Assembly (NCBI RefSeq): GCF_037975245.1
Contig: NC_092574.1
Span: 19,873,713 to 19,937,712, forward strand
Reading direction: 5' to 3'
Source of the DNA: Apostichopus japonicus
Taxonomy: Eukaryota; Echinodermata; Holothuroidea; Aspidochirotida; Stichopodidae
DNA: 64,000 nucleotides
A model generated the notes under the pieces. It saw only the letters and a list, made by a program, of their open reading frames with translations, ran no database searches and was not told where the DNA came from. Below, piece by piece: positions 45,560-58,770 of this stretch (position 1 is the first letter of the stretch; each line of letters opens with the position of its first letter). The position numbers were made by a program, and so were the translations under genes.

Positions 45560-48500
45560 GCATCCGTGGTTCGAACCCCGGGTGATGACGTTTTTTGCCG
45601 ATCTTTTACAGCAAGTGCCTACACGGGGAGCTGTAAGTATTAGTTAATCCACCTAATATCTCAGTCCATACAGTGGCGCGATGGCTCGGCGCACTGTACG
45701 AGCTGATGATCGAGACTCTCTTTTGCATCCGTGGTTCGAACCCCGGGTGATGACGTCTTTTGCCGATCTTTTACAGCAAGTGCCTACACGGGGAGCTGTA
45801 AGTATTAGTTAATCCACCTAATATCTCAGTCCATACAGTGGCGCGATGTCTCGGCGCACTGTACCAGCTGATGATCGAGACTCTCTTTTGCGTCCGTGGT
45901 TCGAACCTCGGGTGATGACGTCTTTTGCCGATCTTTTACTGCAAGTGCCTACACGGGGAGTTGTAAGTATTAGTTAATCCACCTAATATCTCAGTCCATA
46001 CAGTGGCGCGGTGGCTCGGCGCACTGTGCGAGCTGATGATCGAGACTCTCTTTTGCATCCGTGGTTCGAACCCCGGGTGATGACGTCTTTTGCCGATCTT
46101 TTACAGCAAGTGCCTACACGGGGAGCTGTATTAGTTAATCCACCTAATATCTTAGTCCATACAGTGGCGCGATGGCTCGGCGCACTGTACGAGCTGATGA
46201 TCGAGACTCTCTTTTGCATCCGTGGTTCGAACCCCGGGTGATGACGTCTTTTGCCGAGTGCCTACACGGGGAGCTGTAAGTATTAGTTAATCCAACTAAT
46301 ATCTCAGTCCATACAGTGGCGCGATGGCTCGGCGCACTGTACGAGCTGATGATCGAGACTCTCTTTTGCATCCGTGGTTCTAACCCCTGGTGATGACGTC
46401 TTTTACCGAGTGCCTACACGGGGAGCTGTAAGTATTAGTTAATCCACCTAATATCTCAGTCCACACAGTGGCGCGATGGCTCGGCGCACTGTACGAGCTG
46501 ATGATCGAGACTCTCTCTTGCATCCGTGGTTCGAACCCCGGGTGATGACGTCTTTTGCCGATCTTTTATAGCAAGTGCCTACACGGGGAGCTGTAAGTAT
46601 TAGTTAATCCGCCTAATATCTCAGTCCATACAGTGGCGCGATGGCTCGGCGCACTGTACGAGCTGATGATCGAGACTCTCTTTTGCGTCCGTGGTTCGAA
46701 CCCCGGGTGATGACGTCTTTTGCCGATCTTTTACAGCAAGTGCCTACACGGGGAGCTGTAAGTATTAGTTAATCCACCTAATATCTCAGTCCATACAGTG
46801 GCGCGATGGCTCGGCGCACTGTACCAACTGATGATCGAGACTCTCTTTTGCATCCGTGGTTCGAACCCCGGGTGATGACGTCTTTTGCCGATCTTTTACA
46901 GCAAGTGCCTACACGGGGAGCTGTAAGTATTAGTTAATCCACCTAATATCTCAGTCCATACAGTGGCGCGATGGCTCGGCGCACTGTACGAGCTGATGAT
47001 CGAGACTCTCTTTTGCATCCGTGGTTCGAACCCCGGGTGATGACGTCTTTTGCCGATCTTTTACAGCAAGTGCCTACACGGGGAGCTGTAAGTATTAGTT
47101 AATCCACCTAATATCTCAGTCCATACAGTGGCGCGATGGCTCGGCGCACTGTACGAGCTGATGATCGAGACTCTCTTTTGCGTCCGTGGTTCGAACCCCG
47201 GGTGATGACGTCTTTTGCCGATCTTTTACAGCAAGTGCCTACACGGGGAGATGTAAGTATTAGTTAATCCACCTAATATCTCAGTCCATACAGTGGCGCG
47301 ATGGCTCGGCGCACTGTACCAGCTGATGATCGAGACTCTCTTTTGCATCCGTGGTTCGAACCCCGGGTGATGACGTCTTTTACCGAGTGCCTACACGTTT
47401 AGCTGTAAGTATTAGTTAATCCACCTAATATCTCAGTCCATACAGTGGCGCGATGGCTCGGCGCACTGTACGAGCTGATGATCGAGACTCTCTTTTGCAT
47501 CCGTGGTTCGAACCCCGGGTGATGACGTCTTTTACAGCAAGTCCCTACACGGGGAGCTGTAAGTATTAGTTAATCCACCTAATATCTCAGTCCATACAGT
47601 GGCGCGATGGCTCGGCGCACTGTACGAGCTGATGATCGAGACTCTCTTTTGCATCCGTGGTTCGAATCCCGGGTGATGACGTCTTTTGCCGATCTTTTAC
47701 AGCAAGTGCCTACACGGGGAGCTGTAAGTATTAGTTAATCCACCTAATATCTCAGTCCATACAGTGGCGCGATGGCTCGGCGCACTGTACCAGCTGATGA
47801 TCGAGACTCTCTTTTGCATCCGTGGTTCGAACCCCGGGTGATGACGTCTTTTATAGAGTGCCTACACAGGGAGCTGTAAGTATTAGTTAATCCACCTAAT
47901 ATCTCAGTCCATACAGTGGCGCGATGGCTCGGCGCACTGTACGAGCTGATGATCGAGACTCTCTTTTGCATCCGTGGTTCGAACCCCGGGTGATGACGTT
48001 TTTTGCCGATCTTTTACAGCAAGTGCCTACACGGGGAGCTTTAAGTATTAGTTAATCCACCTAATATCTCAGTCCATACAGTGGCGCGATGGCTCGGCGC
48101 ACTGTACGAGCTGATGATCGAGACTCTCTTTTGCATCCGTGGTTCGAACCCCGGGTGATGACGTCTTTTGCCGATCTTTTACAGCAAGTGCCTACACGGG
48201 GAGCTGTAAGTATTAGTTAATCCACCTAATATCTCAGTCCATACAGTGGCGCGATGGCTCGGCGCACTGTACGAGCTGATGATCGAGACTCTCTTTTGCG
48301 TCCGTGGTTCGAACCCCGGGTGATGACGTCTTTTGCCGATCTTTTACAGCAAGTGCCTACACGGCTAGATGTAAGTATTAGTTAATCCACCTAATATCTC
48401 AGTCCATACAGTGGCGCGATGGCTCGGCGCACTGTACCAGCTGATGATCGAGACTCTCTTTTGCATCCGTGGTTCGAACCCCGGGTGATGACGTCTTTTA

Positions 48501-51500
48501 CCGAGTGCCTACACGGGGAGCTGTAAGTATTAGTTAATCCACCTAATATCTCAGTCCATACAGTGGCGCGATGGCTCGGCGCACTGTACGAGCTGATGAT
48601 CGAGACTCTCTTTTGCATCCGTGGTTCGAACCCCGGGTGATGACGTCTTTTGCCGAGTGCCTACACGGGGAGCTGTAAGTATTAGTTAATCCACCTAATA
48701 TCTCAGTCCATACAGTGGCGCGATGGCTCGGCGCACTGTACGAGCTGATGATCGAGACTCTCTTTTGCATCCGTGGTTCGAATCCCGGGTGATGACGTCT
48801 TTTGCCGATCTTTTACAGCAAGTGCCTACACGGGGAGCTGTAAGTATTAGTTAATCCACCTAATATCTCAGTCCATACAGTGGCGCGATGGCTCGGCGCA
48901 CTGTACCGGCTGATGATCGAGACTCTCTTTTGCATCCGTGGTTCGAATCCCGGGTGATGACGTCTTTTATAGAGTGCCTACACAGGGAGCTGTAAGTATT
49001 AGTTAATCCACCTAATATCTCAGTCCATACAGTGGCGCGATGGCTCGGCGCACTGTACGAGCTGATGCTCGAGACTCTCTTTTGCATCCGTGGTTCGAAC
49101 CCCGGGTGATGACGTTTTTTGCCGATCTTTTACAGCAAGTCCCTACACGGGGAGCTGTAAGTATTAGTTAATCCACCTAATATCTCAGTCCATACAGTGG
49201 CGCGATGGCTCGGCGCACTGTACGAGCTGATGATCGAGACTCTCTTTTGCATCCGTGGTTCGAATCCCGGGTGATGACGTCTTTTGCCGATCTTTTACAG
49301 CAAGTGCCTACACGGGGAGCTCTAAGTATTAGTTAATCCACCTAATATCTCAGTCCATACAGTGGCGCGATGGCTCGGCGCACTGTACCAGCTGATGATC
49401 GAGACTCTCTTTTGCGTCCGTGGTTCGAATCTCGGGTGATGACGTCTTTTGCCGATCTTTTACTGGAAGTGCCTACACGGGGAGTTGTAAGTATTAGTTA
49501 ATCCACCTAATATCTCAGTCCATACAGTGGCGCGATGGCTCAGCGCACTGTACGAGCTGATGATCGAGACTCTCTTTTGCATCCGTGGTTCGAACCCCGG
49601 GTGATGACGTCTTTTGCCGAGTGCCTACACGGGGAGCTGTAAGTATTAGTTAATCCAACTAATATCTCAGTCCATACAGTGGCGCGATGGCTCGGCGCAC
49701 TGTACGAGCTGATGATCGAGACTCTCTTTTGCATCCGTGGTTCGAACCCCGGGTGATGACGTCTTTTACCGAGTGCCTACACGGGGAGCTGTAAGTATTA
49801 GTTAATCCACCTAATATCTCAGTCCATACAGTGGCGCGATGGCTCGGCGCACTGTACGAGCTGATGATCGAGACTCTCTTTTGCATCCGTGGTTCGAACC
49901 CCGGGTGATGCCGTCTTTTGCCGAGTGCCTACACGGGGAGCTGTAAGTATTAGTTAATCCACCTAATATCTCAGTCCACACAGTGGCGCGATGGCTCGGC
50001 GCACTGTACGAGCTGATGATCGAGACTCTCTCTTGCATCCGTGGTTCGAACCCCGGGTGATGACGTCTTTTGCCGATCTTTTACAGCAAGTGCCTACACG
50101 GGGAGCTGTAAGTATTAGTTAATCCACCTAATGTCTCAGTCCATACAGTGGCGCGATGGCTCGGCGCACTGTACGAGCTGATGATCGAGACTCTCTTTTG
50201 CGTCCGTGGTTCGAACCCCGGGTGATGACGTCTTTTGCCGATCTTTTACAGCAAGTGCCTACACGGGGAGCTGTAAGTATTAGTTAATCCACCTAATATC
50301 TCAGTCCATACAGTAGCGCGATGGCTCGGCGCACTGTACCAGCTGATGATCGAGACTCTCTTTTGCATCCGTGGTTCGAACCCCGGGTGATGACGTCTTT
50401 TGCCGATCTTTTACAGCAAGTGCCTACACGGGGAGCTGTAAGTATTAGTTAATCCACCTAATATCTCAGTCCATACAGTGGCGCGATGGCTCGGCGCACT
50501 GTACGAGCTGATGATCGAGACTCTCTTTTGCATCCGTGGTTCGAACCCCGGGTGATGACGTCTTTTGCCGATCTTTTACAGCAAGAGCCTACACGGGGAG
50601 CTGTAAATTTTAGTTAATCCACCTAATATCTCAGTCCATACAGTGGCGCGATGGCTCGGCGCACTGTACGAGCTGATGATCGAGACTCTCTTTTGCGTCC
50701 ATGGTTCGAACCCCGGGTGATGACGTCTTTTGCCGATCTTTTACAGCAAGTGCCTACACGGGGAGATGTAAGTATTAGTTAATCCACCTAATATCTCAGT
50801 CCATACAGTGGCGCGATGGCTCGGCGCACTGTACCAGCTGATGATCGAGACTCTCTTTTGCATCCGTGGTTCGAACCCCGGGTGATGACGTCTTTTGCCG
50901 ATCTTTTACAGCAAGTGCCTACACGGGGAGCTGTAAGTATTAGTTAATCCACCTAATATCTCAGTCCATACAGTGGCGCGATGGCTCGGCGCACTGTACG
51001 AGCTGATGATCGAGACTCTCTTTTGCATCCGTGGTTCGAACCCCGGGTGATGACGTCTTTTGCCGATCTTTTACAGCAAGTGCCTACACGGGGAGCTGTA
51101 AGTATTAGTTAATCCACCTAATATCTCAGTCCATACAGTGGCGCGATGGCTCGGCGCACTGTACGAGCTGATGATCGAGACTCTCTTTTGCGTCCGTGGT
51201 TCGAACCCCGGGTGATGACGTCTTTTGCCGATCTTTTACAGCAAGTGCCTACACGGGGAGATGTAAGTATTAGTTAATCCACCTAATATCTCAGTCCATA
51301 CAGTGGCGCGATGGCTCGGCGCACTGTACGAGCTGATGATCGAGACTCTCTTTTGCATCCGTGGTTCGAACCCCGGGTGATGACGTCTTTTGCCGATCTT
51401 TTACAGCAAGTGCCTACACGGGGAGCTGTAAGTATTAGTTAATCCACCTAATATCTCAGTCCATACAGTGGCGCGATGGCTCGGCGCACTGTACGAGCTG

Positions 51501-54500
51501 ATGATCGAGACTCTCTTTTGCATCCGTGGTTCGAACCCCGGGTGATGACGTCTTTTGCCGAGTGCCTACACGGGGAGCTGTAAGTATTAGTTAATCCACC
51601 TAATATCTCAGTCCATAGAGTGGCGCGATGGCTCGGCGCACTGTACGAGCTGATGATCGAGACTCTCTTTTGCATCCGTGGTTCGAACCCCGGGTGATGA
51701 CGTCTTTTGCCGATCTTTTACAGCAAGTGCCTACACGGGGAGCTGTAAGTATTAGTTAATCCACCTAATATCTCAGTCCATAGAGTGGCGCGATGGCTCG
51801 GCGCACTGTACGAGCTGATGATCGAGACTCTCTTTTGCATCCGTGGTTCGAACCCCGGGTGATGACGTCTTTTGCCGATCTTTTACAGCAAGTGCCTACA
51901 CGGGGAGCTGTAAGTATTAGTTAATCCACCTAATATCTCAGTCCATACAGTGGCGCGATGGCTCGGCGCACTGTACGAGCTGATGATCGAGACTCTCTTT
52001 TGCGTCCGTGGTTCGAACCCCGGGTGATGACGTCTTTTGCCGATCTTTTACAGCAAGTGCCTACACGGGGAGCTGTAAGTATTAGTTAATCCACCTAATA
52101 TCTCAGTCCATACAGTGGCGCGATGGCTCGGCGCACTGTACGAGCTGATGATCGAGACTCTCTTTTGCATCCGTGGTTCGAACCCCGGGTGATGACGTTT
52201 TTTGCCGATCTTTTACAGCAAGTGCCTACACGGGGAGCTGTAAGTATTAGTTAATCCACCTAATATCTCAGTCCATACAGTGGCGCGATGGCTCGGCGCA
52301 CTGTACGAGCTGATGATCGAGACTCTCTTTTGCATCCGTGGTTCGAACCCCGGGTGATGACGTCTTTTGCCGATCTTTTACAGCAAGTGCCTACACGGGG
52401 AGCTGTAAGTATTAGTTAATCCACCTAATATCTCAGTCCATACAGTGGCGCGATGGCTCGGCGCACTGTACGAGCTGATGATCGAGACTCTCTTTTGCAT
52501 CCGTGGTTCGAACCCCGGGTGATGACGTCTTTTGCCGATCTTTTACAGCAAGTGCCTACACGGGGAGTTGTAAGTATTAGTTAATCCACCTAATATCTCA
52601 GTCCATACAGTGGCGCGGTGGCTCGGCGCACTGTGCGAGCTGATGATCGAGACTCTCTTTTGCATCCGTGGTTCGAACCCCGGGTGATGACGTCTTTTGC
52701 CGATCTTTTACAGCAAGTGCCTACACGGGGAGCTGTATTAGTTAATCCACCTAATATCTTAGTCCATACAGTGGCGCGATGGCTCGGCGCACTGTACGAG
52801 CTGATGATCGAGACTCTCTTTTGCATCCGTGGTTCGAACCCCGGGTGATGACGTCTTTTGCCGAGTGCCTACACGGGGAGCTGTAAGTATTAGTTAATCC
52901 AACTAATATCTCAGTCCATACAGTGGCGCGATGGCTCGGCGCACTGTACGAGCTGATGATCGAGACTCTCTTTTGCATCCGTGGTTCTAACCCCTGGTGA
53001 TGACGTCTTTTACCGAGTGCCTACACGGGGAGCTGTAAGTATTAGTTAATCCACCTAATATCTCAGTCCACACAGTGGCGCGATGGCTCGGCGCACTGTA
53101 CGAGCTGATGATCGAGACTCTCTCTTGCATCCGTGGTTCGAACCCCGGGTGATGACGTCTTTTGCCGATCTTTTATAGCAAGTGCCTACACGGGGAGCTG
53201 TAAGTATTAGTTAATCCGCCTAATATCTCAGTCCATACAGTGGCGCGATGGCTCGGCGCACTGTACGAGCTGATGATCGAGACTCTCTTTTGCGTCCGTG
53301 GTTCGAACCCCGGGTGATGACGTCTTTTTCCGATCTTTTACAGCAAGTGCCTACACGGGGAGCTGTAAGTATTAGTTAATCCACCTAATATCTCAGTCCA
53401 TACAGTGGCGCGATGGCTCGGCGCACTGTACCAACTGATGATCGAGACTCTCTTTTGCATCCGTGGTTCGAACCCCGGGTGATGACGTCTTTTGCCGATC
53501 TTTTACAGCAAGTGCCTACACGGGGAGCTGTAAGTATTAGTTAATCCACCTAATATCTCAGTCCATACAGTGGCGCGATGGCTCGGCGCACTGTACGAGC
53601 TGATGATCGAGACTCTCTTTTGCATCCGTGGTTCGAACCCCGGGTGATGACGTCTTTTGCCGATCTTTTACAGCAAGTGCCTACACGGGGAGCTGTAAGT
53701 ATTAGTTAATCCACCTAATATCTCAGTCCATACAGTGGCGCGATGGCTCGGCGCACTGTACGAGCTGATGATCGAGACTCTCTTTTGCGTCCGTGGTTCG
53801 AACCCCGGGTGATGACGTCTTTTGCCGATCTTTTACAGCAAGTGCCTACACGGGGAGATGTAAGTATTAGTTAATCCACCTAATATCTCAGTCCATACAG
53901 TGGCGCGATGGCTCGGCGCACTGTACCAGCTGATGATCGAGACTCTCTTTTGCATCCGTGGTTCGAACCCCGGGTGATGACGTCTTTTACCGAGTGCCTA
54001 CACGTTTAGCTGTAAGTATTAGTTAATCCACCTAATATCTCAGTCCATACAGTGGCGCGATGGCTCGGCGCACTGTACGAGCTGATGATCGAGACTCTCT
54101 TTTGCATCCGTGGTTCGAACCCCGGGTGATGACGTCTTTTACAGCAAGTCCCTACACGGGGAGCTGTAAGTATTAGTTAATCCACCTAATATCTCAGTCC
54201 ATACAGTGGCGCGATGGCTCGGCGCACTGTACGAGCTGATGATCGAGACTCTCTTTTGCATCCGTGGTTCGAATCCCGGGTGATGACGTCTTTTGCCGAT
54301 CTTTTACAGCAAGTGCCTACACGGGGAGCTGTAAGTATTAGTTAATCCACCTAATATCTCAGTCCATACAGTGGCGCGATGGCTCGGCGCACTGTACCAG
54401 CTGATGATCGAGACTCTCTTTTGCATCCGTGGTTCGAACCCCGGGTGATGACGTCTTTTATAGAGTGCCTACACAGGGAGCTGTAAGTATTAGTTAATCC

Positions 54501-57500
54501 ACCTAATATCTCAGTCCATACAGTGGCGCGATGGCTCGGCGCACTGTACGAGCTGATGATCGAGACTCTCTTTTGCATCCGTGGTTCGAACCCCGGGTGA
54601 TGACGTTTTTTGCCGATCTTTTACAGCAAGTGCCTACACGGGGAGCTTTAAGTATTAGTTAATCCACCTAATATCTCAGTCCATACAGTGGCGCGATGGC
54701 TCGGCGCACTGTACGAGCTGATGATCGAGACTCTCTTTTGCATCCGTGGTTCGAACCCCGGGTGATGACGTCTTTTGCCGATCTTTTACAGCAAGTGCCT
54801 ACACGGGGAGCTGTAAGTATTAGTTAATCCACCTAATATCTCAGTCCATACAGTGGCGCGATGGCTCGGCGCACTGTACGAGCTGATGATCGAGACTCTC
54901 TTTTGCGTCCGTGGTTCGAACCCCGGGTGATGACGTCTTTTGCCGATCTTTTACAGCAAGTGCCTACACGGCTAGATGTAAGTATTAGTTAATCCACCTA
55001 ATATCTCAGTCCATACAGTGGCGCGATGGCTCGGCGCACTGTACCAGCTGATGATCGAGACTCTCTTTTGCATCCGTGGTTCGAACCCCGGGTGATGACG
55101 TCTTTTACCGAGTGCCTACACGGGGAGCTGTAAGTATTAGTTAATCCACCTAATATCTCAGTCCATACAGTGGCGCGATGGCTCGGCGCACTGTACGAGC
55201 TGATGATCGAGACTCTCTTTTGCATCCGTGGTTCGAACCCCGGGTGATGACGTCTTTTGCCGAGTGCCTACACGGGGAGCTGTAAGTATTAGTTAATCCA
55301 CCTAATATCTCAGTCCATACAGTGGCGCGATGGCTCGGCGCACTGTACGAGCTGATGATCGAGACTCTCTTTTGCATCCGTGGTTCGAATCCCGGGTGAT
55401 GACGTCTTTTGCCGATCTTTTACAGCAAGTGCCTACACGGGGAGCTGTAAGTATTAGTTAATCCACCTAATATCTCAGTCCATACAGTGGCGCGATGGCT
55501 CGGCGCACTGTACCGGCTGATGATCGAGACTCTCTTTTGCATCCGTGGTTCGAATCCCGGGTGATGACGTCTTTTATAGAGTGCCTACACAGGGAGCTGT
55601 AAGTATTAGTTAATCCACCTAATATCTCAGTCCATACAGTGGCGCGATGGCTCGGCGCACTGTACGAGCTGATGCTCGAGACTCTCTTTTGCATCCGTGG
55701 TTCGAACCCCGGGTGATGACGTTTTTTGCCGATCTTTTACAGCAAGTCCCTACACGGGGAGCTGTAAGTATTAGTTAATCCACCTAATATCTCAGTCCAT
55801 ACAGTGGCGCGATGGCTCGGCGCACTGTACGAGCTGATGATCGAGACTCTCTTTTGCATCCGTGGTTCGAATCCCGGGTGATGACGTCTTTTGCCGATCT
55901 TTTACAGCAAGTGCCTACACGGGGAGCTCTAAGTATTAGTTAATCCACCTAATATCTCAGTCCATACAGTGGCGCGATGGCTCGGCGCACTGTACCAGCT
56001 GATGATCGAGACTCTCTTTTGCGTCCGTGGTTCGAATCTCGGGTGATGACGTCTTTTGCCGATCTTTTACTGGAAGTGCCTACACGGGGAGTTGTAAGTA
56101 TTAGTTAATCCACCTAATATCTCAGTCCATACAGTGGCGCGATGGCTCGGCGCACTGTACGAGCTGATGATCGAGACTCTCTTTTGCATCCGTGGTTCGA
56201 ACCCCGGGTGATGACGTCTTTTGCCGAGTGCCTACACGGGGAGCTGTAAGTATTAGTTAATCCAACTAATATCTCAGTCCATACAGTGGCGCGATGGCTC
56301 GGCGCACTGTACGAGCTGATGATCGAGACTCTCTTTTGCATCCGTGGTTCGAACCCCGGGTGATGACGTCTTTTACCGAGTGCCTACACGGGGAGCTGTA
56401 AGTATTAGTTAATCCACCTAATATCTCAGTCCATACAGTGGCGCGATGGCTCGGCGCACTGTACGAGCTGATGATCGAGACTCTCTTTTGCATCCGTGGT
56501 TCGAACCCCGGGTGATGCCGTCTTTTGCCGAGTGCCTACACGGGGAGCTGTAAGTATTAGTTAATCCACCTAATATCTCAGTCCACACAGTGGCGCGATG
56601 GCTCGGCGCACTGTACGAGCTGATGATCGAGACTCTCTCTTGCATCCGTGGTTCGAACCCCGGGTGATGACGTCTTTTGCCGATCTTTTACAGCAAGTGC
56701 CTACACGGGGAGCTGTAAGTATTAGTTAATCCACCTAATGTCTCAGTCCATACAGTGGCGCGATGGCTCGGCGCACTGTACGAGCTGATGATCGAGACTC
56801 TCTTTTGCGTCCGTGGTTCGAACCCCGGGTGATGACGTCTTTTGCCGATCTTTTACAGCAAGTGCCTACACGGGGAGCTGTAAGTATTAGTTAATCCACC
56901 TAATATCTCAGTCCATACAGTAGCGCGATGGCTCGGCGCACTGTACCAGCTGATGATCGAGACTCTCTTTTGCATCCGTGGTTCGAACCCCGGGTGATGA
57001 CGTCTTTTGCCGATCTTTTACAGCAAGTGCCTACACGGGGAGCTGTAAGTATTAGTTAATCCACCTAATATCTCAGTCCATACAGTGGCGCGATGGCTCG
57101 GCGCACTGTACGAGCTGATGATCGAGACTCTCTTTTGCATCCGTGGTTCGAACCCCGGGTGATGACGTCTTTTGCCGATCTTTTACAGCAAGAGCCTACA
57201 CGGGGAGCTGTAAATTTTAGTTAATCCACCTAATATCTCAGTCCATACAGTGGCGCGATGGCTCGGCGCACTGTACGAGCTGATGATCGAGACTCTCTTT
57301 TGCGTCCGTGGTTCGAACCCCGGGTGATGACGTCTTTTGCCGATCTTTTACAGCAAGTGCCTACACGGGGAGATGTAAGTATTAGTTAATCCACCTAATA
57401 TCTCAGTCCATACAGTGGCGCGATGGCTCGGCGCACTGTACCAGCTGATGATCGAGACTCTCTTTTGCATCCGTGGTTCGAACCCCGGGTGATGACGTCT

Positions 57501-58770
57501 TTTGCCGATCTTTTACAGCAAGTGCCTACACGGGGAGCTGTAAGTATTAGTTAATCCACCTAATATCTCAGTCCATACAGTGGCGCGATGGCTCGGCGCA
57601 CTGTACGAGCTGATGATCGAGACTCTCTTTTGCATCCGTGGTTCGAACCCCGGGTGATGACGTCTTTTGCCGATCTTTTACAGCAAGTGCCTACACGGGG
57701 AGCTGTAAGTATTAGTTAATCCACCTAATATCTCAGTCCATACAGTGGCGCGATGGCTCGGCGCACTGTACGAGCTGATGATCGAGACTCTCTTTTGCGT
57801 CCGTGGTTCGAACCCCGGGTGATGACGTCTTTTGCCGATCTTTTACAGCAAGTGCCTACACGGGGAGATGTAAGTATTAGTTAATCCACCTAATATCTCA
57901 GTCCATACAGTGGCGCGATGGCTCGGCGCACTGTACGAGCTGATGATCGAGACTCTCTTTTGCATCCGTGGTTCGAACCCCGGGTGATGACGTCTTTTGC
58001 CGATCTTTTACAGCAAGTGCCTACACGGGGAGCTGTAAGTATTAGTTAATCCACCTAATATCTCAGTCCATACAGTGGCGCGATGGCTCGGCGCACTGTA
58101 CGAGCTGATGATCGAGACTCTCTTTTGCATCCGTGGTTCGAACCCCGGGTGATGACGTCTTTTGCCGAGTGCCTACACGGGGAGCTGTAAGTATTAGTTA
58201 ATCCACCTAATATCTCAGTCCATAGAGTGGCGCGATGGCTCGGCGCACTGTACGAGCTGATGATCGAGACTCTCTTTTGCATCCGTGGTTCGAACCCCGG
58301 GTGATGACGTCTTTTGCCGATCTTTTACAGCAAGTGCCTACACGGGGAGCTGTAAGTATTAGTTAATCCACCTAATATCTCAGTCCATAGAGTGGCGCGA
58401 TGGCTCGGCGCACTGTACGAGCTGATGATCGAGACTCTCTTTTGCATCCGTGGTTCGAACCCCGGGTGATGACGTCTTTTGCCGATCTTTTACAGCAAGT
58501 GCCTACACGGGGAGCTGTAAGTATTAGTTAATCCACCTAATATCTCAGTCCATACAGTGGCGCGATGGCTCGGCGCACTGTACGAGCTGATGATCGAGAC
58601 TCTCTTTTGCGTCCGTGGTTCGAACCCCGGGTGATGACGTCTTTTGCCGATCTTTTACAGCAAGTGCCTACACGGGGAGCTGTAAGTATTAGTTAATCCA
58701 CCTAATATCTCAGTCGATACAGTGGCGCGATGGCTCGGCGCACTGTACGAGCTGATGATCGAGACTCTCT
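45560..58770 (+). repeat. 6607-bp tandem higher-order duplication
   Basis: Two adjacent blocks of about 40 monomers match at a constant 6607-bp shift. Markers: TAACCCCTGG 46381/52988, CACGTTTAGC 47394/54001, CAGTAGCGCG 50311/56918, the GACGTTTTTT variant 45587/52194 and the GCGTCC variant 52002/58609. Only scattered single-base differences are visible (for example near 50701/57308 and 53330), plus one monomer near 45850-45960 with several differences together. The boundaries are approximate (about 45.56, 52.17 and 58.77 kb). Confidence 0.9.

Noticed and set aside
46011-52848. 76-codon plus-strand open frames at 46011 and 52618
   Set aside because: Two copies of one satellite stretch related by the 6607-bp duplication, opened by a local short deletion; no independent coding sign.
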